A DNA stretch of 64,000 bases from Ga0077560 sp046330435 (GCA_046330435.1 JAXLST010000005.1:62001-126000), one strand, 5' to 3'. Numbered from the stretch's first letter, positions 1 through 9,004 are shown. The notes: generated by a model not told the origin, from the sequence alone. Made by a program: numbers and translations.

Positions 1-1016
1 TGGCCGCGACCATCGCGACCGTGCAGGACGACATCAAGCGCGTCCTCGCCTGGTCGACGGTGAGCCAGATCGGCTACATGGTCATGGCCGCGGGCCTTGG
101 GCTGTACGCCAGCGGCATGTTCCACTTCCTCACGCACGCCTTCTTCAAGGCCGCGCTCTTCCTCGCCGCCGGCATCGTCATCCACGCCCTGCACGACGAG
201 CAGAGCCTGGACCGCATGGGCGGCCTCAAGAAGCACCTCAAGGTCGCGTACTTCGCGACCGGCGCCGGGTGCCTGGCCATCGCCGGCATCCCGCCGTTCT
301 CGGGCTTCTTCAGCAAGGACGAGATCCTCGCGGGCGCCATCGAGGCCGGCACGCTCGGCAAGATCCTCGCCGGCGTCGGCCTGGTGGGCGCGGGCCTCAC
401 CGCCTTCTACATGTTCCGCCTGCTCTTCCGGGCCTTCCACGGCCCGGAGCCGGACGGCGGCTACCACGAGGCGCCCCACGCGTCCGGCCCCGCGATGGCC
501 GTGCCGGTGGCGATCCTCGCCGTCCTCGCGACCGTCGGCGGGTTCATCCAGATCCCGTTCGTCTCGCACAACCTGCGCGACTGGCTGGAGCCCGCGATCA
601 CCGCGGACCCGGGCATCGAGGCGAGCCACGGCCAGGAGACGCTCATCATCGTGCTGTCCCTCGCCGTCGCCGCGATCGGCATCGGCACCGCCTGGTGGCT
701 CTTCGGGGCCGGCCCGGAGCGGCGCCTCGCCCGCGCGCACAAGCTGCCGCGCCTGCGCGCCTTCCTGCTCGACCAGTGGCGGTTCGACGAGGTCTACGAG
801 GCCGCGATCATCCAGCCCGGCCGGGACCTCGGCGACGCCGGCGTCCGCGGCGGGGAGCTCGGCGTGGGCCAGGGCCCGATGATCGCCGCCGAGGCGGTCA
901 CCGGCGCCGGCGCGCGCATCCTGTCCCGGGTGGAGAACGGCCTCGTCCGGACCTACGCCATGGCCGTCATCGCCGGTGCGGCGATCGTCGGCGTCATCCT
1001 CATCCTCGCCCGGTAG
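1..1016 (+). CDS. nuoL: NADH-quinone oxidoreductase subunit L, 3' part
   Basis: This is the C-terminal part of the antiporter-like proton-pumping subunit L of respiratory complex I, in the cytoplasmic membrane. The reading frame is already open at the window edge (first full codon at base 3), so the true start lies upstream. The GTG at 21 is internal: the residues around it (DIKRVLAWSTVSQIGYM) are a core motif of the NuoL proton-antiporter domain. About 337 residues are visible, with several hydrophobic helices and a last transmembrane helix at the extreme C-terminus, typical for NuoL. nuoM starts 9 bp after the stop, and nuoN follows, the usual L-M-N order at the end of a nuo operon. Confidence 0.96.
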   Translation, partial: AATIATVQDDIKRVLAWSTVSQIGYMVMAAGLGLYASGMFHFLTHAFFKAALFLAAGIVIHALHDEQSLDRMGGLKKHLKVAYFATGAGCLAIAGIPPFSGFFSKDEILAGAIEAGTLGKILAGVGLVGAGLTAFYMFRLLFRAFHGPEPDGGYHEAPHASGPAMAVPVAILAVLATVGGFIQIPFVSHNLRDWLEPAITADPGIEASHGQETLIIVLSLAVAAIGIGTAWWLFGAGPERRLARAHKLPRLRAFLLDQWRFDEVYEAAIIQPGRDLGDAGVRGGELGVGQGPMIAAEAVTGAGARILSRVENGLVRTYAMAVIAGAAIVGVILILAR

Positions 1017-1025
1017 CCGCCCCTG

Positions 1026-2612
1026 ATGCCCTGGGTCACAGCGATCATCCTCCTGCCCCTCGCCGGGGCGCTGTCCATGCTGGCGGTCCCGCCGGGCGGC
1101 GTCGTCCAGGCGCGCGTCCACGCGTTCCTCACCGCCGGCGGCACCCTCGCGCTCACGGCGATCCTGCTGGGGCTGTTCGACCGCGACACGGCCGGACCCC
1201 AGTACGAGGACCGCCACGGGTGGGCCACCCAGGTGGGCCTGGAGTGGACCGTCAACGTCGACGGCGTCTCCATCTGGCTCATCGTCCTCACCAGCGCGAT
1301 GTTCTTCCTGGCCATCGCGTACGCGTGCTTCCGCACCCCCGAGCGGCCCCGCGCCTTCCTGGGCCTGCTCCTGCTCGCCGAGGCGGGCCTGCTGGGCCTC
1401 TTCGCCGCCGGCAACCTGGTGCTGTTCTACGTGTTCTGGGAGGCCATGCTCGTCCCGTTCTACTTCCTCATCGGGATGTGGGGCGGCAGCGACCGGGTGC
1501 GCGCGACGACCCGCTTCGTGATCTACACGATGGTCGGCTCGCTGCTGATGCTCGTGGCGATCCTGGGCACCGCCTTCATCGCCCGGGAGATCACCGGCCA
1601 GTTCACGTTCGACATGGAGGCGCTGCGCGGCGTCGACTTCACCCGCAACGAGTCGATCTGGCTCTTCGCGGGCTTCGCCCTCGCCTTCATCATCAAGCTG
1701 CCGCTGTGGCCCTTCCACGGCTGGATGCCCGGCGCCTACCGCAACGCGCCCATCCTCGTGACCGGCCTGCTGGCCGCCGTGATGAGCAAGGCCGGCGTGT
1801 ACGGCCTCATCAAGATCGGCGTGCCGCTCTTCCCCGACGGCGCCGAGTACTTCCAGTACCACATCATCGTCATGGCCCTGGCGGGCATCGCCTACGGCTC
1901 GGTGGTCGCGTGGCGGCAGCCGACGGTGCGGATGCTGGTCGCGTACTCCTCGCTCGCCCACCTGGGCTTCGTCGCCCTGGGGATCATCGCCTTCGACAAC
2001 GAGGCGGGGCAGGGCGCGGTGCTGCAGATGGTGAACCACGGCGTCGTGGTGGCCGCGGCCTTCACGATCGTCGGGATCATCACCGAGCGCACCGGCAAGG
2101 AGGAGATCGACGAGATCGGCGGCCTCGCCAACGGCGCGCCGTGGCTCGCCGGGGTGTTCCTCATCGTCGCGATGGCCTCGCTGGCCATCCCGGGCTCCAA
2201 CGCCTTCGTCGGCGAGTTCTTCATCCTCACCGGCGTGTTCCGCCACCACTGGTGGGCCGCCGCGTTCGCCTGCATCGGCATCGCGTACGCCGCCGTCTAC
2301 ATGCTGCGCCTCTACCAGTCCTCGATGAACGGCCCGCGCAAGGGCGTCGAGGGCGCGCGGGTGGAGATGCGGCTGCGCGACACCGTGGTGCTGCTGCCGC
2401 TCATCGCCGCCATGGGGCTCATCGCCCTGTGGCCGGCCGCCATCGTCGGCGCCACCACCAAGACCGTGGAGCGCCTCATGGCGCCCGCCCAGATCGCCCT
2501 CGGCCGCCCGGCGGACCAGATCCGCGCGGGCGTCGCCGTGAACCCCCCGGAGGCCGCGCTGCCGCTGCCGGGTGACCCCGTCGAGGCGCAGCAGGAGGTC
2601 CCGGCCCAGTGA
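1026..2612 (+). CDS. nuoM: NADH-quinone oxidoreductase subunit M
   Basis: This is the proton-translocating membrane subunit M of complex I, 528 residues, within the usual family range. The essential glutamate of transmembrane helix 5 is visible at about residue 139 (VFWEAMLVPFY), and the helix-7 lysine at about residue 224 in a KLPLWPFHGWMP motif. The start ATG lies 9 bp after nuoL, with no strong Shine-Dalgarno sequence, so translational coupling is likely. The C-terminal 60 residues are a non-membrane Pro/Ala-rich tail. The stop overlaps the nuoN start by 4 bp (GTGA). Confidence 0.97.
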   Translation: MPWVTAIILLPLAGALSMLAVPPGGVVQARVHAFLTAGGTLALTAILLGLFDRDTAGPQYEDRHGWATQVGLEWTVNVDGVSIWLIVLTSAMFFLAIAYACFRTPERPRAFLGLLLLAEAGLLGLFAAGNLVLFYVFWEAMLVPFYFLIGMWGGSDRVRATTRFVIYTMVGSLLMLVAILGTAFIAREITGQFTFDMEALRGVDFTRNESIWLFAGFALAFIIKLPLWPFHGWMPGAYRNAPILVTGLLAAVMSKAGVYGLIKIGVPLFPDGAEYFQYHIIVMALAGIAYGSVVAWRQPTVRMLVAYSSLAHLGFVALGIIAFDNEAGQGAVLQMVNHGVVVAAAFTIVGIITERTGKEEIDEIGGLANGAPWLAGVFLIVAMASLAIPGSNAFVGEFFILTGVFRHHWWAAAFACIGIAYAAVYMLRLYQSSMNGPRKGVEGARVEMRLRDTVVLLPLIAAMGLIALWPAAIVGATTKTVERLMAPAQIALGRPADQIRAGVAVNPPEAALPLPGDPVEAQQEVPAQ

Positions 2613-4057
2613 ACGTGGTCCCCGCCCTCCCGCCGATGATCGTCGCGGGCGGCGCCTGCGTCGCCCTGCTCGCCAGCGTGGGCCCCAGGGGCCGCGCGCG
2701 GCGCGACGGGCCCGTGTGGATCGCCGCGGCCACCATCATCGGCGCGGCCGTCATGTCGCTGGTGCTGTGGGGCGACCGGCAGGAGGCCCTGGGCGGCGGC
2801 TACCGCGCCGACCGCTTCAGCATGCTCCTGAACCTCGTGTTCCTGGCGGCGGCGTTCTGCGCGCTGTTGTTCTCCGTGCGCCTTCCCGCGGGTGTGGACC
2901 GGCGCGGCGAGTACACCGCGCTGCTGCTCACCTCCACCGCCGGGATGATGCTGGTCGCCGGCGCGGGCGACCTCATCGTGATGTTCCTGGGCATCGAGAT
3001 CCTCTCGGTCGCGCTGTACGTGCTCTGCGCGCTCGAGGTGTGGCGCGAGCGCTCCCTGGAGGCCGGCCTCAAGTACCTCATCGTGGGCGCCGTCGGCTCG
3101 TCGTTCTTCCTGTACGGCCTGGCGTTCCTGTTCGGGGCCTCCGGCTCGGTGAAGCTGTCGGTGATCGGCGACAACCTCGCGGTGGCGTCGTTCACGGACG
3201 AGCCGCTGCTGCTGGTCGCGATGGCCCTCATCGTCGCCGGCCTGGCGTTCAAGTCCTCCGCCGTCCCGTTCCACATGTGGACGCCGGACGTCTACGAGGG
3301 CGCGCCCACCCCGGTGACCGCCTTCATGGCGACCGCCACCAAGGTCGCGGCGATCGCCGCGTTCCTGCGGATCTTCGGCGGGGCGCTCACCGACATGGTG
3401 GACACCTGGCAGATCGCGATCGGCGTGGTCGCCGCGGCCAGCGTCATCGTCGGCAACGTCGCGGCCCTCGCGCAGACCAACCTCAAGCGGCTGCTGGCCT
3501 ACTCCAGCATCGCCCAGGCCGGCTACCTGCTCATCGGCGTCGCCGCCGGGACGCTGCAGGGCGCCGAGTCGGTCCTCTACTACCTGGTCGCCTACACCGC
3601 GATGACCCTGGCCGCGTTCGCGGTGGTCGTCATCCGCGAGCGCGAGGTCGAGGACGGCGAGATGCTGGACGCCCTCGCCGGTTACGGCCGCGCCCGCCCG
3701 GTGATCGGCGTGGTCGCGACCGTCTCCATGCTCTCCCTGGCCGGCTTCCCGCCGCTGTCCGGGTTCATCGGGAAGTTCCTGCTGTTCGGCTCCGCCGCCG
3801 AGCAGGGCCTGTGGTGGCTCGCCGTGATCGGCGCCGTCGGCAGCATCGTGAGCGTGGGCTACTACCTGCGCGTCCTGCGGGTCATGTGGTTCGGCACCCC
3901 GGCGGGCGGCGGCGAGCCGCGCAAGCTCCTCACCATCCCCGCCCCGGTCCTGATCACCGCGGTGACCGCCGCGGTCGCGGTGGTGGGCTTCGGCCTCGGC
4001 GCGTCGCTCCTCATGGACGTCTGCCGCGACGCCGCCGCGGCCCTCCTGGCCGCATAA
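2609..4057 (+). CDS. nuoN: NADH-quinone oxidoreductase subunit N
   Basis: This is the third antiporter-like proton-pumping subunit of complex I, 482 residues. The conserved glutamate is at about residue 130 (FLGIEILSVALYVL) and the pumping lysine at about 215 in LAFKSSAVPFHMWTPD. The GTG start overlaps the nuoM stop by 4 bp. It ends the nuo operon; the next gene, 130 bp downstream, has its own promoter-like sequence. Confidence 0.97.
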   Translation: MNVVPALPPMIVAGGACVALLASVGPRGRARRDGPVWIAAATIIGAAVMSLVLWGDRQEALGGGYRADRFSMLLNLVFLAAAFCALLFSVRLPAGVDRRGEYTALLLTSTAGMMLVAGAGDLIVMFLGIEILSVALYVLCALEVWRERSLEAGLKYLIVGAVGSSFFLYGLAFLFGASGSVKLSVIGDNLAVASFTDEPLLLVAMALIVAGLAFKSSAVPFHMWTPDVYEGAPTPVTAFMATATKVAAIAAFLRIFGGALTDMVDTWQIAIGVVAAASVIVGNVAALAQTNLKRLLAYSSIAQAGYLLIGVAAGTLQGAESVLYYLVAYTAMTLAAFAVVVIREREVEDGEMLDALAGYGRARPVIGVVATVSMLSLAGFPPLSGFIGKFLLFGSAAEQGLWWLAVIGAVGSIVSVGYYLRVLRVMWFGTPAGGGEPRKLLTIPAPVLITAVTAAVAVVGFGLGASLLMDVCRDAAAALLAA

Positions 4058-4094
4058 GCTCACGCTCGGCATCCGGCCGGGCCCTCCTGGCCGC
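4039..4094. repeat. 15-nt direct repeat at the end of nuoN
   Basis: GGCCCTCCTGGCCGC occurs at 4039-4053, encoding the last residues of NuoN, and again at 4080-4094 just after the stop. It looks like a small local duplication. I see no clear rho-independent terminator in the 130-bp gap. Confidence 0.6.
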
Positions 4095-4176
4095 CTCAGA
4101 CTCCCCTGACACGCCGTCGTCGGCGGGTCAGGCACCCCACACCCTGGGTGACTGGCCCGCGCGGGCGCGGCGGACG

Positions 4177-4182
4177 TAGTGT
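4177..4182 (+). promoter_or_regulatory. -10 element, leaderless promoter
   Basis: TAGTGT, followed by 6 nt and then the ATG at 4189. The spacing puts the transcription start at or next to the start codon. No convincing -35 element was recognised. Confidence 0.5.
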
Positions 4183-4188
4183 CGCCTC

Positions 4189-5628
4189 ATGACCAGGACC
4201 GGCAGCACCCTCACCCTCTCGGCGCTCCTCACCCTCGCCGCCGCGGTTGCGCCGGCCGCGGCGGCGCCCCCCGCCAACGACGCCCGCGTCTCGGCGGCGC
4301 CCCTCACCGTGCCGGACCGGGTGTCCGGGACCCTGGTGGAGGCCACCGCGGAGCCCGCGGAGCCCCGCCCGGGCTGCGGCCCCAGGCTCGGACCCAGCGT
4401 CTGGTACCGGCTGGAGCCGGCCGGCGGGCCGGTGGCCCTCGAACTGAAGGCCGCGGAGGGCGCCGGCAACGTCGTGGCGGTGTACCGCCGCGAGGGCGGC
4501 GACCTCACACCCGAGATCTGCGACGCCTCCGACCGCCGCGGCGAGGCCGCGGTGGTGTTCACCGCGGACCGCGGTGAGCGGTACCTCGTGCAGGTGGCCA
4601 CCGGCGTCCGCGCCGACCCCGGCACCTTCACCCTGGGCGTGTTCCGTCCCGAGGCCCCGCCGTCGCTGCCCGGGCCGCGCCTGCCCGCGGCGGGCGCGCA
4701 CGGAACGGTCGACGTGATCCGGGACACCCAGGACGCCTTCTCCATGGTCATGCGCAGCGGCGTGACCTACCGCGTCAACCTCGACCAGGGCGCCGATCCC
4801 GGCTGCCGCGTGGGCTTCCGGATCCTCGGGGCCGGCTCACGGGACCTGGACGCGACCGCGGTGGCGGGACGCCCGTGCGGCGGGTACCTCACCTACACGC
4901 CCGGGCCCGACGACGGCGGCGTCCACGCGATCGTGGTGGAGGCCCGCTCGGGCTCCGGGGTGCGCAACCCGCGCTACCGGCTCACCGCCGGCACGCTGGG
5001 CGCCGACGACCAGGCACCCGGCCTCGAGCTGCCGCTGGGGTCCCCCGTGCGCGGCGTGGTGAGCGGCAAGGGGCTGGACCGCCTCGACCTGTACCGCTTC
5101 GACGTGACGAACCGCTCGCGGGTGCGCCTGCGCCTGGCCACCCCGGGCGCGTCGAACCTGCGGCTCATGCGCGCCGAGGGCGGCACCATCCAGTGCGTCT
5201 GCGGCCAGGAGGGGAACCTCGAGCTCGAGCGCGCCCTCGCCCCCGGCAGCTACCTGGCGCTGGTGCAGGCCCAGGACGGCCGCGGCGGGCGGTACCGGCT
5301 GCTGCGCACCTCGCGCACGATCACCTCCGCCGCGATCAGCGTGAACGGGTCGTCCGACGCCACCGCGCCGCTCGGGGCATCGGTGACGGTGCGCCTGCGG
5401 GTGACGCCCACGGTCGACGGCGGGCGCGTGCGGATCGACGCGGAGCAGTACGACCCCCTGGGCGGCTGGCGGTTCCGGCGGCGCCTGGAGGGCACCGTGT
5501 CCGGCGGCGTCGCGTCCATCGCGTTCCGTCCCACCGGTGCCGGCCCCTGGCGGTTCCGGGGCGACTACCTCGGCTCGCCGTCGGCGAGCCCGGCCACCGC
5601 CAGCCAGGCGCGCCTCACCGTCAGGTAG
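4189..5628 (+). CDS. secreted multi-domain protein, function unknown
   Basis: This 479-residue exported protein starts with a clear signal peptide (hydrophobic Leu/Ala run, residues 10-25, cleavage after AAA). Residues about 28-155 resemble the PPC-like beta-sandwich domain found in actinobacterial surface proteins (opening ANDARVSA, later SVWYRLEP). A second beta domain (about 165-270) and a third (about 280-380) have similar hydrophobic patterning, and the last 90 residues look like an Ig-type fold. Cysteines occur in pairs (CVC near residue 341) and could form disulfides. No catalytic motif is recognisable. It is transcribed alone; its last 8 bp overlap the convergent TauE-like gene. The ATG was chosen because it directly precedes the signal peptide and follows a TAGTGT hexamer. 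Confidence 0.8.
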   Translation: MTRTGSTLTLSALLTLAAAVAPAAAAPPANDARVSAAPLTVPDRVSGTLVEATAEPAEPRPGCGPRLGPSVWYRLEPAGGPVALELKAAEGAGNVVAVYRREGGDLTPEICDASDRRGEAAVVFTADRGERYLVQVATGVRADPGTFTLGVFRPEAPPSLPGPRLPAAGAHGTVDVIRDTQDAFSMVMRSGVTYRVNLDQGADPGCRVGFRILGAGSRDLDATAVAGRPCGGYLTYTPGPDDGGVHAIVVEARSGSGVRNPRYRLTAGTLGADDQAPGLELPLGSPVRGVVSGKGLDRLDLYRFDVTNRSRVRLRLATPGASNLRLMRAEGGTIQCVCGQEGNLELERALAPGSYLALVQAQDGRGGRYRLLRTSRTITSAAISVNGSSDATAPLGASVTVRLRVTPTVDGGRVRIDAEQYDPLGGWRFRRRLEGTVSGGVASIAFRPTGAGPWRFRGDYLGSPSASPATASQARLTVR

Positions 5629-6025
5629 GCGGCGGCCCCGCCGCCGCGGCGCGTGCACGCGCGTCGCGGCGGCACCGCAGGCACAGCTGGGCGGCGGTGA
5701 TCACCAGCAGTACCGCGAAGGCGATCCGCAGGACCCGCTCCGGGGCGACGTCGGCGATGAACGCCCCCGCGACGGCGGTGACCACCGACGCCGCCCCGAT
5801 GACCGTCGCGTCGCGCCACCGCACCATGCCGTGGCGGTGCTGCTGCCACGAGCCCAGCAGCGCAACCGGCACGATGGCCAGCAGCGAGGTCGCCTCGGCG
5901 TGCAGCTGCGACAGGCCGACGATGAGGGTGAGGGCCGGCACGAAGATCACCCCGCCGCCCACGCCGAACAGCCCGGCGATCACGCCCGCGGCGACGCCCA
6001 GCAGGGCGACGGCCACCAGCTCCAT
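5621..6025 (-). CDS. TauE/SafE-type permease, second half-length subunit
   Basis: This 134-residue membrane protein matches one repeat of the TauE/SafE (DUF81) anion exporter family. It carries the GLFGVGGGVIFVPAL signature near the N-terminus, about four hydrophobic helices, and an Arg/Ala-rich cytoplasmic tail. Normal family members are about 250 residues with two such repeats. Here each repeat is its own gene: this ATG overlaps the stop of the upstream half by 4 bp (ATGA, 6022-6025). The pair presumably assembles as a heterodimeric transporter; substrate unknown (sulfite, sulfonates or other anions in the family). Confidence 0.85.
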   Translation of the reverse strand: MELVAVALLGVAAGVIAGLFGVGGGVIFVPALTLIVGLSQLHAEATSLLAIVPVALLGSWQQHRHGMVRWRDATVIGAASVVTAVAGAFIADVAPERVLRIAFAVLLVITAAQLCLRCRRDARARAAAAGPPPT

Positions 6026-6405
6026 CACTCCACCACCAGCAGCACGGCGACCGCCACCAGCAGGCCGGCGAACAGGTACGTCAGCACGTCCGTGGGCAGG
6101 CGCCGCTTGAGCGCCACCCCGCCGGTGACCCCCAGCATCGCCGGGATGCCCACCAGCAGGGCGTTCCCGTACTCGACGTTCCCCAGCGCACCGTGGGCGA
6201 TCGTGCCCCACACGGCCACGTAGATGATCGCCGCGAGCGAGGTGGCGGTGGCCGTGCGCGTGTCGTACCCCAGGAGGGCGATCAGCAGCGGCACCACCAG
6301 GATGCCGCCGCCCACGCCGAACACGGCCGAGAAGATGCCGGCGACCGCCCCGATGGCGACCAGCTGCGGGATCCCGCCGCGCCGTGCGCTGTTAGCCTCG
6401 CCCAT
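6025..6405 (-). CDS. TauE/SafE-type permease, first half-length subunit
   Basis: This 126-residue membrane protein is the other half of the split permease. It has the AVFGVGGGILVVPLL signature at about residues 26-40, followed by three more hydrophobic segments. The ATG at 6405 is chosen because GGGAGG lies about 6 nt upstream. That Shine-Dalgarno sequence lies inside the first codons of the divergent otsB gene, whose start codon begins only 2 bp away. Co-transcribed with the second half. Confidence 0.85.
   Translation of the reverse strand: MGEANSARRGGIPQLVAIGAVAGIFSAVFGVGGGILVVPLLIALLGYDTRTATATSLAAIIYVAVWGTIAHGALGNVEYGNALLVGIPAMLGVTGGVALKRRLPTDVLTYLFAGLLVAVAVLLVVE
6393..6398 (+). promoter_or_regulatory. 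-10 element of otsB
   Basis: TAGCCT, 8 nt before the GTG at 6407, consistent with a leaderless otsB mRNA. It lies inside the 5' end of the divergent permease gene. Confidence 0.45.
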
Positions 6406-6406
6406 C

Positions 6407-7219
6407 GTGAGCCTCCCGCCGCTCGTCGCCGCCGTCCTGGCGCCGCCCGCCGCCGCCCCGCGGGACGTCGCCCTGCTGCTGGACTTCGACGGGACGCTGA
6501 GCCACATCGTGCCGCGGTCCGAGGACGCCCGCCTGGTGGACGGCGCACGGGACGCCCTGGAGGCGCTCCGCGACCGCCTGGGGCTGCTGGGCTTCGTGAG
6601 CGGCAGGGGCCTCGGCGACCTGGAGGCGATGGTCGGCATCACGGGGTGCGCGTACGCCGGCAACCACGGCATGGAGATCCGCCATCCCGGCGGGCCGGCC
6701 GAGGTGGTGCCGGAGGTGCGGCCCTGGATCGGCCCGGTGAACGCCTTCGGCGCGGCCCTCGACGCCGCCCGGCTGGATCAGGAGGGCATCCGGCTGGAGG
6801 ACAAGGGCGCCAGCCTGTCCCTGCACTGGCGCACCGCCCCGGACCCGGTCCGGGCCGAGGACGCCGCACGGCGCTGGCTCGCACCGCACGCCGCGGAGGC
6901 CGGGTTCGCCGTCACGTGGGGACGGATGGTCATGGAGGTGCGCCCGCCGGTGGTGGTGCACAAGGGCACCGCGATCCGCGCGCTGGTCGCCGCCGCCGGG
7001 ACGCCGGTGGCCGCCTACGTGGGCGACGACCGCACCGACGCCGACGGCTGGGCCGAGCTGCGGCGCATGACCGCGGCCGGGGAGCTGCGGCGGTGCCTGG
7101 CGGTGGCCGCCGACGGCGAGGGCGTGCCGGCGGCCGTGCTGGACGCCGCCGACGTGCACGTGCACGGCCCCGAGGGGGTCCTCGGGATGCTGCGGGAGCT
7201 CCTGGCCGCCCTGGGCTGA
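6407..7219 (+). CDS. otsB: trehalose-6-phosphate phosphatase
   Basis: This HAD-superfamily phosphatase of 270 residues dephosphorylates trehalose 6-phosphate in the OtsA-OtsB pathway. HAD motif I is LLLDFDGTL (nucleophile Asp at about 26, acid/base Asp at 28). The cap region contains AGNHGMEI, typical of OtsB, and motif IV is VGDDRTDADGW. The GTG at 6407 places the motif at the usual distance from the N-terminus; a longer frame upstream is the complement of the permease gene. No otsA synthase is in the window. Convergent with polX. Confidence 0.92.
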   Translation: MSLPPLVAAVLAPPAAAPRDVALLLDFDGTLSHIVPRSEDARLVDGARDALEALRDRLGLLGFVSGRGLGDLEAMVGITGCAYAGNHGMEIRHPGGPAEVVPEVRPWIGPVNAFGAALDAARLDQEGIRLEDKGASLSLHWRTAPDPVRAEDAARRWLAPHAAEAGFAVTWGRMVMEVRPPVVVHKGTAIRALVAAAGTPVAAYVGDDRTDADGWAELRRMTAAGELRRCLAVAADGEGVPAAVLDAADVHVHGPEGVLGMLRELLAALG

Positions 7220-7222
7220 CCG

Positions 7223-7244
7223 GGCGGGCGCGCTCACGCCCGCC
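7223..7244. terminator. bidirectional hairpin between otsB and polX
   Basis: GGCGGGCG (7223-7230) and CGCCCGCC (7237-7244) form a perfect 8-bp stem with a 6-nt loop that contains the polX stop codon. There is no U-tract, as is common in high-GC actinobacteria. Confidence 0.55.
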
Positions 7245-8958
7245 AGGCGTCCGGCATGCGGGTGTTGGCCACGTCCTCCGGCCGCGCGCCGGCACGACGC
7301 GCGACCCGCAGCGCGAGGTCCAGGTACCCCAGCTCGTCGGGGCTGTGGGCGTCGGAGCTCAGCAGCAGCCGGGCCCCGGCGGCCAGCGCCGTGCGCGCAA
7401 GGCCGGAGTCCAGGTCCAGGCGCCGCGGCTGGCCGTTGATCTCCAGGTACGTGCCGGTGGCGGCGGCCCGCTCGGCGATCGCCGCGATGTCCAGGTCCAG
7501 GCCCTCGCGGCGGCCCATCATCCGCCCCCGCGGGTGCCCGATGGCGTCCACGTGGGGGTTCTCGATGGCGGCCAGCACCCGCGCCGTGCCCTCGTCGCCC
7601 GCGGCCCGCAGCCCGGAGTGGAGGCTCGCGACCACCAGGTCGAAGCCCTCCAGCAGGTCGTCGTCGAAGTCCAGGCGGCCGTCGGCGAGGATGTCCACCT
7701 CGGTGCACTTGAGCACCGTGATGCCGTCGACGCGCGCGTTGAGCTCGTCGACGGCCTCCCACTGCCGCCGCACCCGGTCGGGGGTAAGGCCCCGGGTCAT
7801 CGCGAGCGATTGCGAGTGGTCGGCGATGCCGATGTAGCGGTACCCCCGGTCGCGGGCGGCGAGGACCATGGTGGCCATGTCGGCGCGGCCGTCGCTCCAG
7901 TCGCTGTGCATGTGGATCTCGCCGAGGATGTCCTCCCGCCCGACCAGGCGCGGCACCTCGCCCCGGGCGGCCACCGCGAGCTCGTCGCGGTCCTCGCGCA
8001 GCTCCGGGGGGATCCAGGCCAGGCCCAGCGCCGCATAGACCAGCTCCTCCTCCGCGTGCACCGTCACGGCCCCGTCGGCGGCGGTGAGCCCGTGCTCGCT
8101 CATGGAGATCCCCCGCTTGAGGGCGAGCTCCCGCAGCCGCACGTTGTGCTGCGCCGAGCCGGTGGCGTGCTGCAGCAGGTTCCCGAACCGCTCCGGCGGG
8201 GCGATCGACACCTCGATCCTCAGGCCTGGGTGGGTCATCACGGCCCGGCGCAGCTCACCGCCGCCGGCGCTCATCGCCACCAGGGGGCTGGCGTCCAGCG
8301 CCGCGGCGACGGCCGCCGGATCGGTGGACGCGACGACGACGTCGGCGTCGTGGACGGTCTCCCGCCCGCGGCGCAGCGACCCCGCCACCTCCACCCGGGC
8401 CACGCCGGGCACGGACCGCAGCTCGGCCGCCAGGGCCTCGGCCTGGGGGAGCGCGAGCCCCATGGAGATGCGCTCCGCGCCGGCCTCGCCCGCCCCCGGC
8501 GCCTGCAGCTGGGCGACGATCTGCGCCTCGGTGGCGGGTCCCATGCCGGCGACGGTCCGCAGGCGGCCGGCCTCCGCGGCGGCCCGCAGCCCATCGATGT
8601 CCGTCACGCCCAGCCCCCGCCACAGGGCCATCGCACGCTTGGGGCCGATGCCCTCCAGCCGGGCCACCCGGACGAGCCCCTCGGGGGTGCGCTCCCGCGC
8701 CTTCTCCAGCGCCGAGATCACGCCGGTCTCGGCGAGCTCGACGATCTTCGCCTGCAGGGTCGCGCCGATGTCGGGGAGGTCCGTGGCGCGGCCGCGCAGG
8801 GCCATCTCGGCCACCGAGGCCGGGGCGGAGCGCACCCGGGCGGCGCCCCGCCGGTACGCCAGGACGCGGTGGCGCACCGCGCCCTCCAGCTCCAGCAGGT
8901 CCCCCAGGAGGGAGAACGCGTCCGCGATCTCACCATTCGTCAACGATTTCCCCTCCAT
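7234..8958 (-). CDS. polX: DNA polymerase/3'-5' exonuclease PolX
   Basis: This 574-residue family-X DNA polymerase fused to a C-terminal PHP domain acts in base-excision and gap repair. Residues 1-100 form the 8-kDa-like domain with helix-hairpin-helix (LEGIGPKRAMALWRGLG). The palm carries the metal motif GSLRRGRETVHDADVVV. The PHP domain begins at about residue 340 with GEIHMHSDWSDG and ends with SSDAHSPDELG, the exonuclease metal ligands. The ATG at 8958 directly follows a -10-like TATCCT (6-nt spacer), suggesting a leaderless mRNA. A TTG five codons in has GGAGGGG upstream and is an alternative start. Confidence 0.93.
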   Translation of the reverse strand: MEGKSLTNGEIADAFSLLGDLLELEGAVRHRVLAYRRGAARVRSAPASVAEMALRGRATDLPDIGATLQAKIVELAETGVISALEKARERTPEGLVRVARLEGIGPKRAMALWRGLGVTDIDGLRAAAEAGRLRTVAGMGPATEAQIVAQLQAPGAGEAGAERISMGLALPQAEALAAELRSVPGVARVEVAGSLRRGRETVHDADVVVASTDPAAVAAALDASPLVAMSAGGGELRRAVMTHPGLRIEVSIAPPERFGNLLQHATGSAQHNVRLRELALKRGISMSEHGLTAADGAVTVHAEEELVYAALGLAWIPPELREDRDELAVAARGEVPRLVGREDILGEIHMHSDWSDGRADMATMVLAARDRGYRYIGIADHSQSLAMTRGLTPDRVRRQWEAVDELNARVDGITVLKCTEVDILADGRLDFDDDLLEGFDLVVASLHSGLRAAGDEGTARVLAAIENPHVDAIGHPRGRMMGRREGLDLDIAAIAERAAATGTYLEINGQPRRLDLDSGLARTALAAGARLLLSSDAHSPDELGYLDLALRVARRAGARPEDVANTRMPDAWRA

Positions 8959-8964
8959 ACGGCC

Positions 8965-8970
8965 AGGATA
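8965..8970 (-). promoter_or_regulatory. -10 element of polX
   Basis: TATCCT on the minus strand, 6 nt before the polX ATG. It is divergent from the TACGAT element at 8999-9004. Confidence 0.5.
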
Positions 8971-8998
8971 TCCGCGGCGTGTGGCGAACCGCCGTTGA

Positions 8999-9004
8999 TA
9001 CGAT
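8999..9004 (+). promoter_or_regulatory. -10 element of the L,D-transpeptidase gene
   Basis: TACGAT preceded by GTTGA. Predicted transcription would start near 9011, leaving a leader of about 50 nt before the start codon at 9059 or 9065. Confidence 0.4.

Noticed and set aside
269..2575. Long plus-strand frame across nuoL and nuoM
   Set aside because: Arg/Pro/Ala-rich shadow of the nuo genes in another frame; no domain pattern.
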